Source: an uncultured Lachnospiraceae bacterium (GTDB lineage: Bacteria; Bacillota; Clostridia; Lachnospirales; Lachnospiraceae). Taken from it: DNA of 64,000 bases. A program made the position numbers and the translations under genes. The stretch is taken from contig CAJTPO010000013.1 in assembly GCA_910578115.1 (NCBI GenBank), positions 18,197-82,196 of the forward strand. Reading direction: 5' to 3'. Below, piece by piece: positions 51,027-58,383 of this stretch; positions within the stretch are counted from its first letter, which is position 1, and each line of letters opens with the position of its first letter. Under the pieces are notes generated by a model. The model made no database searches. It was not told where the DNA came from and saw only the letters and a list, made by a program, of their open reading frames with translations.

Positions 51027-51185
51027 ATGACTGTCCGCAGGAATGGTAAAAGCCGGCAATACGGATGGCTGTCGGGGGTGCTGCTTGGAGTTATATTCCT
51101 GGGAATCGGAGCAGCACAGGGGCAGTTTGGGGTGATCTGTCGCAAGGCGGTGATGATCTGTCTGGAATGCATCGGCATTGGATAA
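51027..51185 (+). CDS. CD1871A-family CXXC motif mini-protein
   Basis: A 52-residue protein with one hydrophobic segment (~14-30), then RKAVMICLECIGIG at the C-terminus. This end (RKA...ICLECIGIG with its C-x-x-C) matches the small CD1871A-like proteins of clostridia. ATG 51027 has GAAAGAGG ~7 bases upstream; ATG 50991 overlaps the lipoprotein gene. It sits between the TlpA-like lipoprotein and the NapH-like protein, the common order for this set, which suggests it helps relay electrons or thiols in the membrane (inference). Confidence 0.82.
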   Translation: MTVRRNGKSRQYGWLSGVLLGVIFLGIGAAQGQFGVICRKAVMICLECIGIG

Positions 51186-51234
51186 GTACGCAGTGTATGA
51201 TACATGCATGGTACATGGCTATAATGCCGTCTTG

Positions 51235-51320
51235 ACAGAAGCGGTAAGGATACGGATTTCGCAACAGGAAGCCGGAAACGACACGGATATGGATCTTGCA
51301 GCAGGAAGCCGCAGGTTGAA
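51235..51320. repeat. ~27-bp direct duplication in the gap before the NapH-like gene
   Basis: Two copies beginning GGATACGGAT / GGATATGGAT and ending CAGGAAGCCG lie close together between the CXXC mini-protein and the ferredoxin gene; about 23 of 27 bases agree. No gene is seen in 51186-51428. Confidence 0.45.
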
Positions 51321-51428
51321 CTGCGGCAGATAAAGCAGCGCAGAAATGGAGAAAAATATGAAAAGAATATCTATGGCACCGTACTTTTTTACAAAACATT
51401 TGTGCCTGGATAGATATGAGGTGCAGGT

Positions 51429-52292
51429 ATGAACAGGATTCGACTGGCCGTACAGCTTGTTTTTACGATCGTTAGCAACGGGTATCTGTACGGCTTTATG
51501 AATGGAAAAATATATCAGGGCAATCTGAAATATGTGTGTGTTCCGGGGCTGAACTGCTATTCCTGTCCCGGGGCGGTGATGTCCTGCCCGATCGGTGCAT
51601 TGCAGGCGTTATTAAATCAGCGGGGATTTACCGTGCCTTTCGGTGTGCTGGGATTTTTCTTTGTGTTCGGCAGTCTGCTCGGCCGGGTGGTCTGCGGCTG
51701 GCTGTGTCCCTTCGGGCTGGTGCAGGACCTGCTGCATAAGATACCGGTTTTCCGGAAACGGAAAAGGCTGCCTTTTCACGGGATCCTGAAATATGGGAAG
51801 TATGTTACGCTTGTGCTTCTGGTCGGTGTCGGTTCCCTGTTTCTCTTCGGCGGATTTGCCAAGATTCCGGCATTCTGTAAGTATCTGTGTCCTTCCGGGA
51901 CGCTGCTTGGCGCCTTGCCTTTGCTTGGCAGGAACGAACTGCTGCGCAGCCAGATCGGCGGATTGTTTTACTGGAAACTGGGGGTACTGCTCTTTCTTTT
52001 GATCCTTTCGGTCAAGGTTTACCGGCCCTTCTGCCAGTATCTTTGCCCGCTGGGAGCGATCTACGGCTGGTTTAACCGGTTCAGCCTGGTACAGATCTGG
52101 TGGGAGAAGGAGAAGTGTATCTCATGTGGTGTCTGTGAGCGGGCCTGTCCGGTGGAGCTTGATGTGCAGGAGATTTCCGTTTCGCCGGAGTGTATCCGCT
52201 GTGGGAAGTGTGTGGGAGCCTGCCCGACGAAATGCCTGCAGTTTTCCGGCTTCAAGGCGGGCAGTGTGGTTTCCGGAGAGAAAGAGACTTGA
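51429..52292 (+). CDS. NapH/YccM-like 4Fe-4S membrane protein
   Basis: A 287-residue integral membrane iron-sulfur protein. About four or five hydrophobic segments alternate with Cys motifs: CPIGALQ, CGWLCPFGLVQDL and CPLGAIYGW are the repeated C-P-x-G loops of the NapH/NosR/FixG group. The C-terminal part holds two ferredoxin 4Fe-4S motifs, CISCGVCERACP and CIRCGKCVGACP. Known relatives move electrons across the membrane. The two upstream genes make it likely that it feeds an extracytoplasmic thiol system. The start is ATG 51429; the ribosome site (GAGGTGCAGGT) is moderate. Confidence 0.92.
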   Translation: MNRIRLAVQLVFTIVSNGYLYGFMNGKIYQGNLKYVCVPGLNCYSCPGAVMSCPIGALQALLNQRGFTVPFGVLGFFFVFGSLLGRVVCGWLCPFGLVQDLLHKIPVFRKRKRLPFHGILKYGKYVTLVLLVGVGSLFLFGGFAKIPAFCKYLCPSGTLLGALPLLGRNELLRSQIGGLFYWKLGVLLFLLILSVKVYRPFCQYLCPLGAIYGWFNRFSLVQIWWEKEKCISCGVCERACPVELDVQEISVSPECIRCGKCVGACPTKCLQFSGFKAGSVVSGEKET

Positions 52293-52406
52293 GACGCGGA
52301 GCGGCATCGCCGGAGCCTGACTGGAGGCTGGATTCTTTCGGTCTGACAAGATCAGATTAAGTTAAATCAAATTAAATGGAATCGCACCTGGTGTGATGTG
52401 AGCTGA

Positions 52407-52563
52407 GACAGAGAAGAAAAGTGTGGTCAAACTTAGTGCGGACAGAAGACAGAGAAGAAAAACTTGGTTAAACTTAGTTCGGGCAGAAGACAGATAAAAT
52501 ACAGTGGCAGCATAGAAACAGGGGCAACGTAGAAACAGGGGCAACGTAGAAACGGAGGCAGTC
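52407..52563. repeat. Tandem repeats (41 bp x2, 17 bp x3) reaching the GH2 ribosome site
   Basis: Units of 41 bases begin at 52407 and 52448, with a partial at 52489. Three 17-base units (TAGAAACAGGGGCAACG type) run 52513-52563; the third has become TAGAAACGGAGGCAGTC and its GGAGG is the ribosome site of the GH2 gene. The rest of 52293-52406 holds no gene that I can see. Confidence 0.85.
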
Positions 52564-54336
52564 ATGGAAAAAGAGAAGAAATATATGTCGGATATTCATC
52601 TGGAAGATTATACGAAGCAGTACGAGGGAAAACAGGCTAATGCAGATACCATGGTGTTTGATGCGGGCAGGAAGCGGGATCTGCTGAATGGCGAATGGCA
52701 GTATGCGGTGGACCAGTATGATACCTGTCTGCGGCAGAAGTGGTATCAGGAGCGGTATTTTGATGAGAATGGCTATTCCCTTCCGGTGGACTATTCCTTT
52801 GACCAGTGGCCGGTCATGCACCTGCCATGCTGCTGGAATACGGTGGAGGAGAAGTTCCTGTTATATGAAGGAAGCATGGTCTTTACCAGAAAGTTCTCCT
52901 ACCATAATGGCGGGGAAGCGAAGGTAGTCTTGAAAGTGGGTGCGGCAAATTATCTGTGCCGGGTATTTTTGAACGGCTCCTATGTGGGGATGCACAGGGG
53001 AGGTTCCACGCCTTTCTATTTTGACATAACGGAGGTTCTTGCAGCTGAAAACAGAATCGTGATCGTGGTGGACAGTACCAGAAGGGCCGAGCAGGTGCCG
53101 ACGGAGAATACGGACTGGTTTAACTACGGCGGGCTGTACAGGGACATCGAGCTGCTTTATCTGCCGCACGTATTTATCAGAGATTTCAAGATCGGGCTGG
53201 CGGCGGACGGTACATATGGACGGATAGAGGCAAGGCTGACGCTGTCGAAACCGGTGTCCGCTACGGCGGAGATTTCCATAGAAGAGCTGGGGATCAAGGA
53301 ACAGATTGCTGTTACGGATGGCACAGGCTCTGTGCTTCTGGAGGCACAGCCGGAATTGTGGTCACCTGAGACGCCGAAGCTGTACCGGGTGGAAGTGACC
53401 TGCATGGAAGATTATATTGAAGACCGGGTCGGTTTCCGGGAGATAAAAGTGGAGCAGGGGGAGATCCTGTTAAACGGGAAGCCCCTTTATCTGCGCGGGA
53501 TCAGCTGCCATGAGGACAGTGTGGAGAACGGGAAGGCGCTGACGGACCGGGAACGGACGGAGAATATCAGGCTGGCAAAGGATCTGGGCTGTAATTTCAT
53601 GCGCATCGCCCATTATCCGCACAGCGAACGGATGGCGAAGCTGGCGGACGAGCTGGGCATTCTTCTGTGGGAGGAGATTCCGGTATACTGGGCGATCCGC
53701 TTTGAGCGCGAGGAGACCTATCAGGATGCGGAGAACCAGCTGCGGGAGTTGATGATAAGAGACTGGAACCGGGCGAGCGTTATCGTGTGGTCGGTGGGCA
53801 ACGAGAATGCGGATACGGATGAAAGGCTGCAGTTTATGAGCAGGCTTGCGCAGTGCGCCCGTGCGGAGGGCGGAAATCGTCTGGTATCGGCGGCCTGTTT
53901 GGTCAACAGTGAGCGGAATATCATTGCGGACCGCCTGACGGATTATCTGGACGTGATCGGTTTAAACGAGTACTGCGGGTGGTATACGCCGGACTTCGAG
54001 AAGCTGCCGCAGCTGCTGGCCAACAGCAGACCGGAAAAGCCGGTCATCATCACGGAATTCGGCGCTGACGCTCTGCCGGGGCACCATGGAACGGGATCAG
54101 ATAAAGGGACGGAAGAGTGTCAGGCATACGTGTATGAGCGCCAGATCGAGACACTGCGGGATATCGACTATGTGAAAGGGATGACGCCGTGGATCTTATA
54201 TGATTTCCGCTGTCCGAGAAGAACCAGCTTTATTCAGGGCTACTATAACAGGAAGGGGCTGCTTTCTGCGGATAAGGAGCATAAAAAGATGGCGTATGAG
54301 ATCCTGCAGGCATTTTACCAGGAGATGGAACGCTGA
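52564..54336 (+). CDS. GH2 glycoside hydrolase, probable beta-glucuronidase
   Basis: A 590-residue family 2 enzyme with the usual order: sugar-binding jelly roll (~30-190), Ig-like domain (~190-285) and catalytic TIM barrel (~290-590). The acid/base Glu is E414 (SVGNENAD) and the nucleophile Glu is E498 (ITEFGAD). N562-R-K564 (YNRKG) matches the N-x-K motif that beta-glucuronidases use to hold the substrate carboxylate, which separates them from beta-galactosidases. The segment between EEIPVYW and the helix DAENQLREL is short, so the long active-site loop of E. coli GUS is absent. There is no signal peptide, so it acts in the cytosol on imported glucuronides. It starts in a tandem repeat that supplies its ribosome site. 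Confidence 0.9.
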   Translation: MEKEKKYMSDIHLEDYTKQYEGKQANADTMVFDAGRKRDLLNGEWQYAVDQYDTCLRQKWYQERYFDENGYSLPVDYSFDQWPVMHLPCCWNTVEEKFLLYEGSMVFTRKFSYHNGGEAKVVLKVGAANYLCRVFLNGSYVGMHRGGSTPFYFDITEVLAAENRIVIVVDSTRRAEQVPTENTDWFNYGGLYRDIELLYLPHVFIRDFKIGLAADGTYGRIEARLTLSKPVSATAEISIEELGIKEQIAVTDGTGSVLLEAQPELWSPETPKLYRVEVTCMEDYIEDRVGFREIKVEQGEILLNGKPLYLRGISCHEDSVENGKALTDRERTENIRLAKDLGCNFMRIAHYPHSERMAKLADELGILLWEEIPVYWAIRFEREETYQDAENQLRELMIRDWNRASVIVWSVGNENADTDERLQFMSRLAQCARAEGGNRLVSAACLVNSERNIIADRLTDYLDVIGLNEYCGWYTPDFEKLPQLLANSRPEKPVIITEFGADALPGHHGTGSDKGTEECQAYVYERQIETLRDIDYVKGMTPWILYDFRCPRRTSFIQGYYNRKGLLSADKEHKKMAYEILQAFYQEMER

Positions 54337-54399
54337 CGAAACAGCAGGGGACTGCCTGCTGTGGGGAGTTGGCTTCAACAGGAGGAGGGTATTTTTGAT

Positions 54400-56235
54400 A
54401 TGAATCATAATGAGACGGGGCAGCAGCCCTATACAAAGGTCTCTTTGGTATTTAAGTTTCTGTACGGGAGCAAGCGGTATTTTCTGATCAGTATAGCTGC
54501 CGCGCTGTGTGTAACGGGGGTGGACATGCTGTCGCCGCAGCTGATCCGGACCACCGTGGACGGTATTCTGGGCGAGAACGCACTGCAACTGCCGGGATTT
54601 CTGGTGGATCTGGTGGAACGGATCGGCGGCGTGGGTTATCTGCGGGAGCGTCTTTGGCTGATCGGGGGACTGCTCGTTCTTCTGGCGCTGCTCTCGGTCA
54701 CTTTCCGCTATCTTTTTATACTTTTTAATGCCAAAGGGGCGGAGAGTCTGGCGGAGACAATGCGGAACTGCCTGTTTTCCCATATCCAGAGGCTTCCTTT
54801 TGCCTGGCATATGCAGAATCAGACAGGGGATATCATTCAGCGCTGCACTTCGGATGTGGATATGGTGAAGAATTTCATATCGGAACAGTTGACGTCTGTT
54901 TTTCGGATCGTTATCCTGATCATTCTGTCTTTGCTTTTCATGTTTTCCATGAATGCGAAACTGACGCTGGTGGCGCTGGCTTCCATTCCCATCATTATTG
55001 CGTATTCTACTTATTTTCATTCCAAAATCAGCAGCCAGTTCATGAAATGTGATGAGAATGAGGGTATCCTGTCTACTATTGCGCAGGAAAATCTGACCGG
55101 TGTGCGGGTGGTGCGCGCATTCGGCCGGGAGAAATACGAGAAGGATCGTTTCGAGAAGCAGAATAATATCTACACAAACCTGTGGATCAGGCTGTGCCGG
55201 TTACTGGCGCTGTTCTGGGGAGCCGGGGATCTGATCTCCGGTCTGCAGGTCATGCTGATCGTTATCTTTGGTTCTGTCTTTTGCGTCAGAGGAAGTATGA
55301 CTGCCGGGGAATTCATTGCCTTTATCTCTTATAATGCCATGCTGACCTGGCCGGTCCGCTCCCTGGGGCGTATGATCGCCGAGATGAGCAAAGCCGGTGT
55401 TTCCATCGAACGTATCCGCTATATCATGAATTCTCCTGTGGAGCAGGACAAGCCGGATGCCGTAACGCCGGATATGAACGGCGATATTGCATTTGAGAAT
55501 GTTACCTTTGCCTATGCGGATACGCCGATTCTTTCCGATATCAGCTTTCGGATTCCACAGGGGACCACGTTCGGCATCCTGGGCGGCACTGGATCCGGCA
55601 AATCTACGTTGATGCACCTGTTAAACCGCCTTTATGATCTGCCGCCGGAAAACGGGCGGATCACCATTGGCGGTGTGGATATTACGGACATGAAGGGAAG
55701 CTGGGTGCGTTCCCATATCGGCATGGTGCTGCAGGAACCTTTCCTGTTCTCCCGCACGATTGCGGAGAATATCGGCATTACACGCCGGAATATGGAGTTG
55801 TCCGATATCCGCTGGGCGGCATCCATCGCCTGCGTGGACGATGCCATCACGGAATTTACGAACGGTTACGATACCGTTGTGGGCGAGCGGGGTGTCACGC
55901 TGTCCGGCGGGCAGAAACAGCGGACGGCCATGGCGCGCATGCTGACCCAGCGGACGCCGATCATGATCTTCGACGATTCTTTGTCTGCGGTTGACGCTGA
56001 GACGGATGCAAGGATCCGTCAGGCGCTGAAGAAGAATTTGCGGGGATCCACCGTGATCCTGATTTCCCATCGGGTCACCACGCTGATGCAGGCGGAATGT
56101 ATCCTGGTGCTGGATAAGGGGCGGATCGCCGAAATGGGTTCCCACGAGGAACTGATGGAGAAGGGCGGCATCTACCGCCGGATTTACGATATGCAGATGA
56201 CTTTACCGGAGGAGGTGGCAGCACATGGCGTATAA
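54400..56235 (+). CDS. ABC exporter half-transporter with degenerate catalytic site
   Basis: A 611-residue protein with an N-terminal type IV exporter membrane domain (about six helices, ~20-320) and a C-terminal ATPase domain. Walker A is GGTGSGKST (~395), the signature is the consensus LSGGQKQR (~500), and Walker B is IMIFDDSLSAVD, with Asp where the catalytic Glu is normal. In heterodimeric exporters this Asp marks the non-hydrolysing site. ATG 54400 is chosen over GTG 54361 because GGAGGAGGG lies ~10 bases upstream. It overlaps the partner gene by 11 bases, so the two half-transporters are coupled. The exported substrate (drug, peptide or lipid) cannot be told. Confidence 0.93.
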   Translation: MNHNETGQQPYTKVSLVFKFLYGSKRYFLISIAAALCVTGVDMLSPQLIRTTVDGILGENALQLPGFLVDLVERIGGVGYLRERLWLIGGLLVLLALLSVTFRYLFILFNAKGAESLAETMRNCLFSHIQRLPFAWHMQNQTGDIIQRCTSDVDMVKNFISEQLTSVFRIVILIILSLLFMFSMNAKLTLVALASIPIIIAYSTYFHSKISSQFMKCDENEGILSTIAQENLTGVRVVRAFGREKYEKDRFEKQNNIYTNLWIRLCRLLALFWGAGDLISGLQVMLIVIFGSVFCVRGSMTAGEFIAFISYNAMLTWPVRSLGRMIAEMSKAGVSIERIRYIMNSPVEQDKPDAVTPDMNGDIAFENVTFAYADTPILSDISFRIPQGTTFGILGGTGSGKSTLMHLLNRLYDLPPENGRITIGGVDITDMKGSWVRSHIGMVLQEPFLFSRTIAENIGITRRNMELSDIRWAASIACVDDAITEFTNGYDTVVGERGVTLSGGQKQRTAMARMLTQRTPIMIFDDSLSAVDAETDARIRQALKKNLRGSTVILISHRVTTLMQAECILVLDKGRIAEMGSHEELMEKGGIYRRIYDMQMTLPEEVAAHGV

Positions 56236-58066
56236 GAAAGACGAGCAAAAGGAATATGTATCGCTTCCCTGGTTTGGGATCAACAAGTTGCTGCCGTATT
56301 TAAAGCCCTATCGCCGTATCATCATCTGTATGATACTGCTGGGACTGACAGGCGGCCTGGTGGATATCGTACTGCCGCTTTTCCAGCGGTATGCCCTGAA
56401 TCAGTTTATTGCCGCAGGGACGCTTAACACATTGGGAAGTTTTATCGCAGTTTATATCATGGTGCTGGCTTTTCAGGTGGTGGCCAACACGAGTTCGGCG
56501 TATCAGGCGTGTCAGATTGAAATGTATGTAGGCAGAGATATGAAGCGTGCCAGTTTCGATCATCTGCAGACGCTGGCCTTTTCCTACTATAATCAGAACA
56601 GCGTGGGCTATATTCACGCCCGGGTCATGAGCGACACCAATCGTATCGGCAGCCTTGTGTCCTGGGGCCTGATGGACGGCATCTGGAATATGTCCTACAT
56701 TCTGGGGGCCGTGGTGGTCATGCTGACCATTAATTTTAAGCTGGCGCTGTGGGTACTGGCCATTGTGCCGCTTACCGCGCTGGCGGCAGCCTTTTTCCAG
56801 AAGAAGCTGGTGCTCTTAAACCGCCGTATCCGGGAGATCAATTCTCAGATCACCGGCAACTTCAACGAAGGTATCACCGGCGCCAAGACCACCAAGACAT
56901 TGGTGATCGAGGAGAAAATGGAGCAGGATTTTGACGAAACCACTGCCGAGATGAAACGTACTTCTGTACATGCGATGCACTACCGGGCTTTGTTTTCTTC
57001 GATGATCTCTTTCTCTTCTTCGATAGCGCTGGCTGTGGTGTTGTGGCGGGGCGGCATCATTACCCTGCAGGGGGTGATCGAGATCGGCACCCTGTCGGTC
57101 TTCATGTCTTATGCACTGGGCCTGATGGAGCCGGTGCAATGGATCGTGCGCGCTGTTTCCGATCTGATCACCGTGCAGGTGAATGTGGAGCGTTTTACCA
57201 GACTGATGGAGACGGAGTCCGACGTCAGGGATACGCCGGAAGTGGTTGCCAGATACGGAGATTCCTTTGAGCCTTTGCGGGAGAACTGGGAACCGCTGCA
57301 CGGGGATATCACCTTTGAGGATGTATCGTTCAAGTACCCGGACGGCGATGAGTATGTGCTGGAGCACTTTGACCTTCATGTGCCGCAGGGCACCAATGTG
57401 GCGATCGTGGGGGAGACAGGCGCCGGCAAATCCACGCTGGTCAATCTGGTCTGCCGTTTCTTTGAACCGACGTCGGGACGGATTCTGATTGACGGTAAGG
57501 ATGCCAGAGAGCGTTCGCAGCTGTGGCTGCACAGTAACATCGGCTATGTATTGCAGACGCCCCATCTGTTTTCCGGCACGGTGCTGGAAAATCTGCGCTA
57601 CGGGAATCCGGATGCCACTATGGAACAGATCGAGGCGGCGGTAAAGAGTGTATCCGCCGATGCCGTGATCGCCCGTATGGATAAGGGCTATGACAGTGAT
57701 GTGGGGGAGGGCGGAGACCTGCTTTCCACCGGGGAGAAGCAGCTGCTCTCCTTCGCCAGGGCGATTTTGGCCGATCCGCGCATTTTCGTGTTGGATGAGG
57801 CGACTTCTTCGATTGATACGGTGACGGAGAAACTGATTCAGGACGCTATCGAGCATCTGATGAAAGGGCGCACCTCTTTTGTGATTGCGCATCGACTTTC
57901 CACCATCCGGCAGGCGGATGTGATCCTGGTGGTGCATGACGGCAAGATCGTTGAGCAGGGAACGCATCCGGAACTGATCGCAAAGAAGGGCGCTTACTAT
58001 AACCTATATACCAGGCAGTTTCAGGAGGAAGCCGTGGAGGATGCTTTCGAGGGGAAGGAGATGTGA
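56225..58066 (+). CDS. ABC exporter half-transporter with degenerate signature
   Basis: A 613-residue partner of the upstream half-transporter: about six membrane helices (~25-320), then an ATPase domain with Walker A GETGAGKST (~395), signature LSTGEKQL (~499) instead of LSGGQ, and a consensus Walker B IFVLDEATSSID with the catalytic Glu. Paired with the upstream protein, one composite site has normal Walker B and normal signature while the other has Asp and LSTGE, the textbook asymmetric heterodimer. The transporter is followed by a run of hairpins and a terminator. Confidence 0.93.
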   Translation: MAYKKDEQKEYVSLPWFGINKLLPYLKPYRRIIICMILLGLTGGLVDIVLPLFQRYALNQFIAAGTLNTLGSFIAVYIMVLAFQVVANTSSAYQACQIEMYVGRDMKRASFDHLQTLAFSYYNQNSVGYIHARVMSDTNRIGSLVSWGLMDGIWNMSYILGAVVVMLTINFKLALWVLAIVPLTALAAAFFQKKLVLLNRRIREINSQITGNFNEGITGAKTTKTLVIEEKMEQDFDETTAEMKRTSVHAMHYRALFSSMISFSSSIALAVVLWRGGIITLQGVIEIGTLSVFMSYALGLMEPVQWIVRAVSDLITVQVNVERFTRLMETESDVRDTPEVVARYGDSFEPLRENWEPLHGDITFEDVSFKYPDGDEYVLEHFDLHVPQGTNVAIVGETGAGKSTLVNLVCRFFEPTSGRILIDGKDARERSQLWLHSNIGYVLQTPHLFSGTVLENLRYGNPDATMEQIEAAVKSVSADAVIARMDKGYDSDVGEGGDLLSTGEKQLLSFARAILADPRIFVLDEATSSIDTVTEKLIQDAIEHLMKGRTSFVIAHRLSTIRQADVILVVHDGKIVEQGTHPELIAKKGAYYNLYTRQFQEEAVEDAFEGKEM

Positions 58067-58097
58067 AGCGGTATCACTAAATGACATAAATCTCAAT

Positions 58098-58186
58098 CTC
58101 CTGCGCAGGACAATTGCGTGAGCAATTTGTACAGTATGCCCGTAACAGTTCAGTCACGGCCGTTGCATTTACTGCAAAGGCCGTGA
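58098..58186. repeat. Cluster of small hairpins after the ABC pair
   Basis: TCCTGCGCAGGA is a 12-base palindrome near 58098. ATTGC and GCAAT follow as a stem. TCACGGCC (58154-58161) pairs with GGCCGTGA (58179-58186). No gene is seen in 58067-58383. Confidence 0.5.
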
Positions 58187-58260
58187 GAATATGTAAATTG
58201 GGCCAAAAGAATCTGCCCATCTGAAATCGGAAAATATGCTTGCATGGCTGTATATTGTCA

Positions 58261-58328
58261 GATAAAATAGTATCATATAGTGTTTGTGTGTTTGAAAATG
58301 ACATGGACACTATATGATATTTTTTATC
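58261..58328 (+). terminator. Terminator upstream of the GH3 gene
   Basis: ATCATATAGTGT (58272-58283) pairs perfectly with 58307-58318; flanking A/T bases extend the stem and a T-run follows. A GH3 leader would begin after it or read through it. Confidence 0.6.
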
Positions 58329-58383
58329 CTATGGAAAACAGGCAGTATTTGGTTTTATTACATCAAAAGGAGGGTTATCATCA

